Shown: positions 44,307 to 53,823 of the stretch, piece after piece
How positions within the stretch are numbered: position 1 is the first letter of the stretch
Layout of the letters: each line of letters begins with the position of its first letter
Source: Posidonia oceanica
Taxonomy: Eukaryota > Streptophyta > Magnoliopsida > Alismatales > Posidoniaceae
NCBI GenBank assembly: GCA_037176725.1
Contig: JAZBRS010000049.1
Coordinates: 31,612,001 to 31,676,000, forward strand
Direction of reading: 5' to 3'
DNA: 64,000 nt
Made by a program: the position numbers and the translations under genes
The notes under the pieces: generated by a model
What the model was told of the DNA's origin: nothing
Databases searched by the model: none
What the model saw: the letters and a program-made list of their open reading frames with translations, nothing else

Positions 44307-47300
44307 TGTAGTAATCCCGGTGTTCGGATCGTCCATGCACGATGCCAAAGCTCGCGTGCACCGATCGGAATCAGGCTCACTATAAGCGGCTATGTCCAAG
44401 AAGGAAGACCTAACTCGAAAACATTTAAAAAGGGAAAAATGGAAAGAAAAGAAGAAGATAAGACAAAATCGGAGTCGCCACCAAGTCTATTAAATTGGAA
44501 GACGAGGAAAACCGGGGAAATGCGTGAATAATCACGCAAAACCAAGCAAAGGATGCAAAGCAAAGCAATGCAAAAGAAATAAGATGCAAATGAATGCAAA
44601 TGATGTGACTCGTGCCTAGGACAAGGGCAATATGGTCATTGCGGGCCAAGAGAGGGTAAGGACTCCTGTTACGCGCGGGGAAGGTGTTAGGCACCCCCGA
44701 CACGCCCGAGAATCGGTCTTTCTAGGCTTACGCTCGCATATGCAGGGAAATGCAGACTTTGAATGCCTAAGTGCCAATGAATGCCTGTCTAAATGCCCAA
44801 AGGTGTGCTCTAAGTGATGGAAAACGATGCAAGGAAGTAAACGTGCAATCTAAGCGCTCAGCAACGCTGTCTGTGTTCCGAACCGGGCGAAACCTGGCTC
44901 GTGAGAACTCCGGACAGTAAGCATCATCGCCCTATATGCAAATGCGGGCGAAAAAGCGAAACAGCGAGAAAACCATGCAATGCAATCGACATGCAAGGGA
45001 AAACGGCGTAAAACAATGCGAGGATCGAGACAAGTATGCAAAAAGATGCGAGAACAGGGTTGACATGCAAAATGGGGCAAGAAATGGAACAAGAACGCAA
45101 AACCGCGCGAGAAAACGAAAGAAGGGCGCAAAACTGGGCAAGAAAACACCAGGGCACACAAAACGAGACGAGAAAACGAAAGGGCACGCAAAACGGTGCA
45201 GGAAAACAAGACTGCGCGCAAAACGAGGCAAGCAAGCTGAGGGGCACGCAAAACGGTGCAAGACAGAGGAGCGGCGCGCAAAACGGAGCGAGAAAACATG
45301 AAAACACGCAAAACGAGGCAAAAAACTAAAAGGCACGCAAAACGGTGCAAGGCAAAGGAGTGGCGCGCAAAACGGAGCGATAAAACATGAAAACACGCGA
45401 AACGAGACGAAAAAAAAGCTAAAGGGCACGCAAAACGGTGCAGGACAAAGAAGCGGCGCGCAAAACGGAGCGATAAAACGTGAAAACACGCAAAACGAGG
45501 TGAAGAAACTAAAAGGCACGCAAAACGGTGCAAGACAGAGAAGCGGCGCGCAAAACGGAGCGATAAAACATGATGGTACGCAAAACGAGGCGAAGAAATC
45601 AAAAGGCACGCAAAACGGTGCAAGATAGAGAAGTGGCACGCAAAACGGAGCGATAAAACATGAAAACACGCGAAACGAGGCGAAAAAACTAAAGGGCACG
45701 CAAAACGGTGCAAGACAAAGAAGCGGCGCGCAAAACGGAGCGATAAAACGCGATGGCACGCAAAACGAGGCAAGAAAACTAAAGGGCACGCAAAACGGTG
45801 CAAAATAGAGAAGCGGCACGCAAAACGGAGCGATAAAACATGAAAACACGCGAAACGAGGCGAAAAAACTAAACGGCACGCAAAACAGTGCAAGACAAAG
45901 AAGCGGTGCGGAAAACGGAGCGATAAAACATGAAAACACGCGAAACGAGGCGAAAAAACTAAACGGCACGCAAAACGGTGCAAGACAAAGAAGCGGCGCG
46001 CAAAACAGAGCGATAAAACGCGATGGCACGCAAAACGAGGCAAGAAAACTAAAGGGCACGCAAAACGGCGCAAATGGCATGCAAGATGAATGCAGTGCAG
46101 AAGTTCGGGAAGATATACCTGGAGATCCGGGAGTCTGATCGGAGATCTGTTTGGTCCATGCTGAAGAGCGCTTCGCTGCGGTCGCCTGGGCAGCTTACTT
46201 GAGGAGATCCGACGGTCGGATTGAAAGATATCGCGGCTCCGGAGCAGAGGGGCCAGAACAGAAGAGGAGAACAAATCTAAGTGTTCAGGAGGTCCTAGGG
46301 GTGTGCTGAAGGTCCTCCCATGTGAATGAGAGCTAGACATACTTAAGTGTGTGAAAATAGTGCTAAGTGCAATGATGCATGGGTGCAATGCGTGGAAAAA
46401 TGCAGAAAAGGACTTAAGAATAATAAAACCAAGTTACAGGACCTAAGCTAAAAGAAAAAAAATAAAAAGAACTGCAAATGGACTAATGTGAAAATGAACA
46501 GAACTGCAAATACTTAATGCAATTTCATATGGTTTTAAATCAGATTTAAATGAGTTTAGAACTGTGGAGGACCTGGATGCAATATTAAGAAAACTAAATG
46601 CCACTAATGCAATGCACATGAAAAGTTCCTAAGCTAAGAAAAAAAATGAAAAAAAAGGAGGAATCGGCCCGCTGCTCGCTACAGGACCTGAGACCGGAGT
46701 TTCGCCGGCGCAGGCCTGGAGCGGCGGAGGAGCGGGAGGCTTGGCTCGGGCGGGGCGCGGGGGATGCCGGCGCGGTGAGGCGGAGCAGCAGGCGGCGTGC
46801 GGCGGCGCGTGGGGGCGTCGGACGGCAGCTCGGCTCGCGGTTGGAGCTGCCGGTGCCGGAGAAGACGGCTACTCCGACGACCTCGTGCGGGCGGCGTGGT
46901 GGTCGAAACGACCTAGGAAAAAGCCGAGAAGAGAGAGGGGAAGGAGGGGAAGCCAGAGGAAGTTCCTTTTTACCTTTTCGCATGCCGAAACGAGCCACCC
47001 ACCTGGGTGGTTTTCAACGAAACCGGCGGAGGTTGTGGCGGCGCGTGGGGGGCTGGAGGAGGCGTGCGGCGATCTGGTGTCGTTGCTTGAGGTCTGGGGA
47101 AGGTCCCGGTGCTTCCAGAAGCGGGTTTGGTCGTCCAGAGGAAGATCTGGTCCAGACTGGCTGCTACTGTGGTGGCCGAGGTGGTTGTGGCGTTGTGCGG
47201 CGTTCCAGGCCGAAGCAAGGGCACGGGCGGCTAGGTGGTTAGCTGGGGAGTGTGTAGGAAGAAACAGAAGTGGATTTTGCCAGGTGTGGAGAGAGTTATG

Positions 47301-49505
47301 GGTGTTTGAAGTTTTTGAGAAAAAACGAGGTGAAGGTGTTTGTAGTGGAATGCCGGAAGCGCGGGTTGTCTCAGGGAGGGATCTTGGGTGCTCTGTGAAG
47401 GTGGTTGTCTGGCGAGTAAGGTGGCCAAGTTTGAGGATTTTAGGAGGCTTGTGGTGGTCGTTCTGCAGCGGAGTAGGTGTGTTGGAGGTTTTTTGGAAGA
47501 AGATGGGTTCGGCCGGTCTGTTGGGGGTGAATTCTCGGGTTGCTTGGCTTTTCCTCTTCCGGCGGAGTGCACATCAGAGAGAGGGAGGTCTGGGGGCAGT
47601 GGTGGATGGCTTCTCCTCGTTTCTCCACAGGTCTGGTCCTCTTCCCTCTTCCTCTGTTGGGTTTCTCCTTTTCTCTTCGTTCCCATGGCAGAACCTTAGC
47701 CTAGGCTTGCAGGAGGGCAGAGGCGTGCATGGGTGGCAGACCTGGCGACGATGCGTTGTCGATTGTGGGTAGGGTGGTGGCTGAAAAAAGGAGGGAGGAC
47801 GGCCATGGTGAGAAGGCTGCTGTAACAGCAGGTTGGGAAAGAAAATAGAAGAAGAAATAGAAGAGAAGAAGAAAGAGGAAAAGAAAGAAAGAAAAAAAGA
47901 AAGAAAAAAGAAAAGAGAAGAAAAAGAATTGATTTGTGATTTTCCTTTTTTTTTTGACTTCTTTCAAGGCAAACTGTTTTTAATTTTCTTTTTTGTTCAT
48001 GATTACTCTCTTGAATTTGTTAATGGTTTTCTTCTTTTGAGTTTTTTCCTTTTTGATTGTTTTAATTGTTTAAATTTCTCTTTTGGTTTGATATTTTAGG
48101 ATTTGAGTTTTCTTTAAGTTGTTTTTTTTATTTTGTTCAAATGTTTGTTAGGTTTTTTAATTGTTTTTTTTTTTTTAGGCAAATTTTCTTGTTAAGTTGG
48201 GGTTTTTTTTTTAATTAGGCCCTTTTTAATGGATTGTTTCTTGATTAACTAGGGGGAGTTTCAGTCTTTTAGTTTTTAGGATATTTTCTCAAGTTTTCTT
48301 TTCAAAATTATTTTATGATTTGTTTGTTAAATTCTTTTAATGTTTTTTTTAGTTAAATTTCTTTTGTTGAGTTTTTTAATTAAATGTTTTTAAATTGTTT
48401 CAAGTTTTGATGGCTTCTTTTAGATTTGTTAAGTGTTTTTTAATTAATTACTTGTCTTAATGTTTTTAATTGTTTTCTTCTTTTTTAAGGTTTGTTTTTT
48501 TTTTTAATTCTTTTGATAGGGTTTTCACTTTAGATTGGCTTTGATTTTATTTTGGTTTTTTCTTTGATTTTACAGTATTTTCTTTTAGTTTGTTTTGCAT
48601 TTTTTGTTTGCATATTTGATTTTCTTTTTAGCTTGACTTAGTTAAGTTTAAGTGTTTAATTATTTGTTTAATGTTTTTTAGTTGTTTTTTCTGAGGATTC
48701 TGATTTGTTTCTTTTAGGTCTTGGGGTTTTACAGATTTTTAAGGATTTTTGAGGTTTTTTGCAAAGGAAAGAAGAAGAAAAGAAAAAGAAGAAGAAAAAG
48801 GAAAAAAAAAGGGAATAAAAGGGAAAGAGGTAGGTTTGAGGGAAAAGATTTTTAAAATTCAAGGAAAATGGTAAAAATAAAATAAAAATAGGAATAAGAT
48901 AGAGAAGGGATAGGAGTACAAAGGGGCCCGCTGCCAAGCCGGAAGGAGGGCGAGACGGGGATGAAAAGAGGGACGATAATCAGGAGAGAGAGAGGAGAGA
49001 GAAAACGATAATCTCGGAGAGAGAAAACGATAATTCCAGCGAAAAGGGGTCTTAAAGGTCTCCGAAAGGGGTGAAATTTGGCGGGTGTGGGGTCTAGGGT
49101 TTCTAGTCTTGGTCTCGGGGTTTTGGTTTGGTTTTGAGGAAGTTTTGGAGGGGTTTTGAGGCATAGAAAAAGGGTAGTTTTGCCTAAGTTTCCTAGGGTT
49201 TTTGGGAGGGGTCTGGTTTGAGATTTCGCAGGCTTTTTGGTGGGTTTACTAAGTCATCAGGGGTGAGTTTTCCTATGGATTTTGGTTAGTTTTCAGGTTC
49301 GGGAAAGGGGGGTAATCCTAGGTTGAGTTTGGGCTTGTTTTGAGGGGAAAGGAGGAAGGAAAGGCGTGGATTTGGGCCTAGATTTTGGATGGTTTTAGGT
49401 TGAAGTTTTGGATGGTTTTAGGTTGAAGTTTTGGGTGTGGTTTTAGGTTTTTTCTAGCCGCCCGATAGATCCGTTGATTCAGCCTGTCAAAATGGGGTGT
49501 CAACA
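44307..49505 (-). repeat. Solo LTR-I (5199 bp) inside LTR-H
   Basis: On minus it starts TGTTGACACCCCATTTTGAC at 49505 and ends GGGATTACTACA at 44307. Perfect GGTGC duplications flank it (44302-44306, 49506-49510). It keeps the 45-bp terminal segment. Its 30-bp array is expanded to about 1 kb and joined directly to a GCAAATGGCATGCAAGATGA stretch, so about 400 bp present in LTR-K is missing. The GC-rich island is at about 46650-47780, followed by a purine-rich tract (47830-47930) and a T/G-rich stretch (47960-48770). Frames of 198 and 343 codons in the island are not intact in the other LTRs. Confidence 0.92.
45060..46075 (-). repeat. Expanded minisatellite in LTR-I with 90-bp higher-order unit
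   Basis: Units of 30 bp combine into a 90-bp repeat. GGAGCGATAAAAC recurs with GCGATA starting at 45470, 45560, 45650, 45740, 45830, 45920 and 46010. Within each 90 bp there are three CACGCAAAAC or CGCAAAAC subunits. The 512- and 382-codon frames on minus and the 121-codon frame on plus come from this array. Confidence 0.93.
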
Positions 49506-50139
49506 GGTGCGAAAGGAGAAGGAAGGACGGCATGGTAGGCGAGGCGTAGAGGCGGTCGCGAGAGAGGCTGTGAGAGCGGGTTCCACGTCGAGAAAGCAAG
49601 AGGAGTAAGTGGGGAAGGGACGGCGAGTATGTGCGGGCCGACGAAGTCGCCGTTGGCATGAAGTTAGGAGGAAGTGGTAGTGATGGGGAGGTGAGCGGGA
49701 AGGTCGCTGGCGGAGAGGGTGACCAGTGGCAAGGGAGTTAATGGTGCTTGGTTGCTAGCAGGTGGCGGTAGCGGTGAGTAAGTGCGGAGGGGACGGGTGG
49801 TGAGTCGGGGTGGTGACCGACGACGGTCGAAGCGGTGAGCTTGGGCGGTGATTCTGAGTTGCAGTCCAGTCGCCTGTTGCGATGGCGCCTGACTTAGTCG
49901 CCACTTGTAGGCGCAACCAGGTCCAGTCGCCTTCTGCATGGGTGCCTAAACGTGCCACTCAGAAGTAGGGCTGCAAATGGGCTTGGGCTTGGGTGCAAGT
50001 GCATGGGCTGAAATGGGAAAGAAAAAAAAGGTGGTTTTGGGTTTGGAATTGGGTGATTCTGAAATGAGCTTTGCAATGCCACAATGAACCAATCTCTGGC
50101 AATTCTCCAACAAAAGCCTGCCAAAATGGGGTGTCTACA

Positions 50140-50715
50140 CCAGGTGTACCAAATTCTTTCTGTCTGCTGTAGATGTGCTGGGCGGGAGGCCGCCTGATTC
50201 TAGGAAGACCTTGATATCATGGTACCATGGTAGCTCCTCTGCTGGATCTGCTTCTTCGATGCTCATGCAGTGTGTAGGCTATTCTACATGAGTAACTGAT
50301 ACATCTACTGCATGATCCTTTGGTATAGAGAGCCAGGATGCTAAAGTTGACAAAGTGTCTGCAAATGCGTTTTTGGCTCTATTCATGAAAGTGAAGCGGG
50401 TTTCTTTGAATTCTTCGATAAGCTTCAGCAGGTACTCATGGTAAGGTATCAACTTGAGGTCCTTGGTCTTCAAATCACCATTGACTTGGGAGATGACCTG
50501 CATGGCGTCTCTGTGCAGATGCAACTTCCGCACATTATGCTTGAGTGCAACTTGGAGTCCCAGGATGCAGGCTTCATACTCTGCCTCGTTGTTGGTGCAG
50601 TGGAAGGTAATCTTCTTGGCGAATGGGATCAGCTATCCCTACAGTGTTGCTAGAATCGCGCCAATGCCTTTGCCTCTTTTGTTGACGGCGCCATCGAAGT
50701 ACAGGTGCCACTGTA
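50140..50715 (-). pseudogene. Second RNase H domain and start of integrase tether (pol fragment)
   Basis: The minus strand reads WHLYFDGAVN, then NNEAEYEACILGL, then HRDAMQVISQVNGDLK, then RAKNAFADTLSTLAS. This matches the additional RNase H domain that marks the Tat/Ogre lineage. The four acidic residues expected for catalysis (FDG, EAEYE, HRD, FAD) are visible. Two TAG codons at 50633-50641 break the frame after the first motif. Downstream the tether WYHDIKVFLESGGLPP begins; the fragment then stops at 50140, where LTR-H starts, so the integrase is missing. Confidence 0.82.
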
Positions 50716-51229
50716 GTTTGTCCTCGGGATCCTTCTACTTGGAATCCTCCATGGCAAATAAGATATGCTCATTAGGGAACTGCATCTGCAGAGGCTGGTA
50801 ATCAGGCAAAGGTAGGTCAGCCAGGTGATTTGCTACGGCCTGTCCCTTCATCAACTTTTGGATGATGAAGGTGATGTCGTACTGAGACAGTAGAACTTGC
50901 CATTTGATGCATCGGCCCACTAGTGCTGGCTTCTGGAAGAGGTATTTCATCGGATCATGCTGGCATAGAAGCAGTACCGGATACGCCATCATGTAGTGTC
51001 TCAGTCTTTGTGCAGCCCAGACGAGGGAAAGGCAGACCTTCTCTATCATGCTATACCTGGCTTCGCAGTCATTGAATTTCTTTCTCAGGTAATAGATGGC
51101 CCGTTCTTTATGACCTGATTCATCGTGCTAGCCTAGGACTGCGCCCATGGAGTGCTGCATGGTAGAAAGGTATAGTAGCAGAGGTCTCCCTGGTGTGGGA
51201 GGAACCAGAACAGGAGGCTTTATGAGCAG
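50716..51229 (-). pseudogene. First RNase H domain (pol fragment), degraded
   Basis: It follows RT directly. Recognisable parts are ERAIYYLRKKFNDCEARYSMIEKVCLSLVWAAQRLRHYM, then a PMKYLFQKPALVGRCIKWQVLLSQYDI stretch and GQAVANHLADLP, the usual order in gypsy RNase H. Several stops lie upstream of 51049. The last 104 codons (51049-50735) are open. Confidence 0.78.
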
Positions 51230-51714
51230 CTGCTTGATCTTCTCGAACGCGGCCTAGCATTCGTCGCTCTAGCTGATCTGTGCATTCTTCCTCAGGAGCT
51301 TGAAGATCGGCTCGCAGATAGGAGTGAGCTGTGTAATGAATCGGTTGATGTATTGTAGCCGTCCTAACAGACCTTGGACCTCTGTTTCAGTAGTTGGGGG
51401 TGGCATTTCTACGATGGCCTTGGCTTTGCTTGGGTCCACCTCGATTCCCCTTTGACTAACAATATATCCCAAGAGCTTTCCAGACGATATGCCGAAGACG
51501 CATTTGTTGGGATTGAGCTGCAGTTTGTACTGCCTAAGACAGTCGAATAGCTTCTTCAGGTAGGTGAGGTGATCCTCGGACTCCCAAGGGGTGATAAAGT
51601 ATGTCTTCTCCATGTCTTCCTCTGCCATTCTGATCTGATTGTAGCCTGAAAAACCATCCATGAAGGATAGCATCTTGTGGCCTGCTGTGTTGTCCACCAA
51701 GACGTCAATGTGTG
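51230..51714 (-). pseudogene. Reverse transcriptase fragment with internal deletion (pol fragment)
   Basis: It begins at 51714, where LTR-G cut it, with HIDVLVDNTAGHKMLSFMDGFSGYNQIRMAEEDMEKTYFITPW and then jumps directly to EDHLTYLKKLFDCLRQYKLQLNPNKC. The stretch between, about 50 residues in other gypsy RTs and including the YVDD catalytic motif, is missing with the frame kept. The C-terminal half is open to 51269 (GKLLGYIVSQRGIEVDP, EVQGLLGRLQYINRFI, CEPIFKLLRKNA). The same start segment lies at 1-130 in element A. Confidence 0.85.
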
Positions 51715-53823
51715 TGTAGACACCCCATTTTGACTCCTATATTAATGGCTCTTCTCTGGTGGACTCAAATCCCAAAACCTAAAACCCTAATCCCAACACC
51801 CAAAACCCTAAAACCCTAAACCCCAAACCTCAAACCCTAAGCCCATTAAACCCACCTTTGGCCCACGACCAAGCCCAATTAAACCCATTGAACTCAAGGC
51901 CCACAACCCAACTTCATTAGGCCCACATCAGCCCACATCAGCCCATTGAATTCAAAACCCTTTTATTCCCTTAAACCTTTAAATCCAACACAAACCATCA
52001 AACCCACTAAACCCTAATTTCCCATTTATTCTCAAACCTTAAACCCTAATCCCATTAAAAATCCCAACTAAACCCAAAGCCCCACTAAACCCATTCCTTT
52101 CAAACCCTAGACCCATGTTTCTTTCAAAACCCATCCTATGCAAACCATAAACCCTAAAAACCTAAACCCATGCATTCAAACCCAAAACCCTAATTCTACT
52201 AAAAAACCAAAACCTAAACCCATGCATTCAAACCCAAAACCCTAATTCTACTAAAAAACCAAAACCTAAACCCATGCATTCAAACCCAAAACCCTAATTC
52301 CACTAAAAAAACCAAAACCTAAACCCATGCATTAGTGCCATTCAAAGAACCAAAGAAAAACCCTAATCCCATGGCCTCACCTCACACACCCATCATGGCC
52401 GGCCATCCCTCTACCTAGATGGGATCGAGTGGCCTCCATCACCCCCTCACCAGTATAAAACCCTAGGAACCCTAAGAAAAAAAGAAAAAGAAAGAAAAGA
52501 GGAGAAAGAGAGGAGAGAGAAGTGAGAAAGGAAGAGGATCTAGCTGACCACCTTCCTCCTCCAACCAGCCCCTCTCCCTTGCCTTCATCCATCATTCTCC
52601 ACCTCCAAGAGCCGCCCATGAGCCCACCTACCAGCACCTTCACCGGCAAGAGGAGAGGATAACCAGAGGAGAGAGAAAACAATATTTCTCTTCTCAACTG
52701 AACTGCACCGCACGTCCGCCCCTCTCCTTTGCTTCCATAGCCTTCATCCATCGCCCTCCACCTTCAGGAAGCCCCCAAAAGACCACTTGCAAGAGCCATT
52801 GCCCGGTGAGAGCACAGAGAGAGAAAAAAACCAAAAAAAATCCATAGAATCCCCACGAGCTTGTCGGACCTCCCCGCACACTCCAACAGGTAAACAACTC
52901 TTCCCCCTAGATCCGCCTCGTTACCCTCTTCATCCCCATGTTTTTTTTTCACGTTTCGTGCCCTGGTGCATCGCCGAAGCCTCGCCGGAGTTTGCCTTCT
53001 TCTTCAGCGTTGATAGCCGGTGCAACACACACCACGCGCGCCAAGCTGTCCACCGCCGCCGCCGAAGCCTCGCCGCACCGCCCGAGCTTCGCCAGACCTC
53101 CCACAGACCAGCCCAACCCCTACGCACGCAGCTCTACCCCCCTCTCCGTCGCACAAAGCCTCCCCCGGCGAGCTGCGGCCATTGGCACTATAGCCATGCT
53201 TTTTTTAATGGCATTAGTTGGCTTTGGTTTCATTTTTTTCTTAACTTAGTTATTTTTCCCTTGCATTGCATTAGTTTTCTTTAGTTTTACTTATTTGCTT
53301 TTAGGTCCAGCAGTAGTTTAAGTTTTATTTAACTTCTGATTAAAACTATATCACATTGCATTTAATTTCTGTAGTTTACTTTTATTACATCTTAGTCCTG
53401 TTGTAGTTCAAAATATTTTAGCTTTCTTTAGTTTTAGTCCAGTAGTTTGTTTTCATTACATCTAGGTCCTATGGTTGATTAATATCATTTAATTTCATGT
53501 TTTTAGCTTATTACATTGCATTTATTTCCTGTAATTTATTTTATTTACGTTTTAGTCCTCTGTTCTGTTTATCAAGTCATTTAAATTCAAGTTTACCATA
53601 CTACATTGCATATTTTATTCTGTACTTTATTTTTATTACGTTTAAGTCCTCTGTTCAGTTAAAAATCATTTAATCTCATACTTTACCATATTACATTGCA
53701 ATTTTTACCCTGTATTATTTTATTATTACTTTCCAGTCCTCTAATTGTTAAGCATTTCATTTTAATTCGTATTTTACCTTATTACATTACATAAAGCCCC
53801 AGCATTTCATTTTATTTGCAAAC
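51715..53823 (+). repeat. LTR-G, 5' part, interrupted by element K
   Basis: It starts TGTAGACACCCCATTTTGAC inside the RT fragment; GTGTG at 51710-51714 is the likely left target duplication. It has an AAACCCTAA-rich stretch (51770-52370), a purine-rich stretch near 52480-52530, a GC-rich island (52560-53190) and a TTAGTCCTGTTG-rich stretch (53240-53820) that recalls the ATTGCATTTTAG stretch of LTR-E. Its right part would lie beyond the window. Open frames here show no conserved partner. Confidence 0.65.
52160..52333 (+). repeat. 52-bp tandem repeat in LTR-G
   Basis: About three and a half units contain CTAAACCCATGCATTCAAAC followed by CCAAAACCCTAATTC and CTAAAAAACCAAAAC. CATGCATT recurs at 52169, 52221, 52273 and 52326. 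Confidence 0.88.

Larger units (their letters stand above)
18873..50139 (-). mobile_element. Element H: Tat/Ogre-type element split by nested insertions
   Basis: Element H is the 5' LTR (50139-42035, holding solo LTR-I), PBS, the leader in two pieces (42015-40931 and 21701-21600) and gag. The leader is joined across LTR-D: TCAAGCTCCAGCTAA at about 40960 and the gag-proximal part before 21701 match the uninterrupted leader of element A near 6361-6450. Its outer end at 50139 sits in an older pol gene, just before the integrase. CCAGG at 50140-50144 would be its target duplication. The 3' half and 3' LTR are gone. Confidence 0.82.
42035..50139 (-). repeat. LTR-H, 5' LTR of element H, interrupted by LTR-I
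   Basis: On minus it starts TGTAGACACCCCATTTTGGC at 50139 and ends AGATTACTACA at 42035. Its own sequence, 42035-44306 plus 49511-50139, is about 2.9 kb. It has the GTGCCTAACACC-type block at 42335-42400. In place of the GTTGGACGC modules of LTR-A it carries GTCGCC-based modules (43132-43200, 43370-43410, 43590-43630, 49855-49965). GC-rich open frames at 43550-44180 show no conserved partner and are not called genes. Confidence 0.85.

Noticed and set aside
44850..46388. A 512-codon open frame on minus, plus overlapping long frames on both strands
   Set aside because: It follows the 30/90-bp array, whose period is a multiple of three. The protein is a Phe/Arg/Leu-rich repeat without a domain, and overlapping frames are also open.
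46646..47772. Frames of 198 and 343 codons in the GC-rich island of LTR-I
   Set aside because: High GC lowers stop frequency. The frames are not intact in the matching islands of LTR-E, F or K, and no domain is recognisable.
51770..52370. Interstitial telomere
   Set aside because: CCCTAAA occurs but not in tandem heptamers, and the stretch lies inside an LTR with its own 52-bp repeat.
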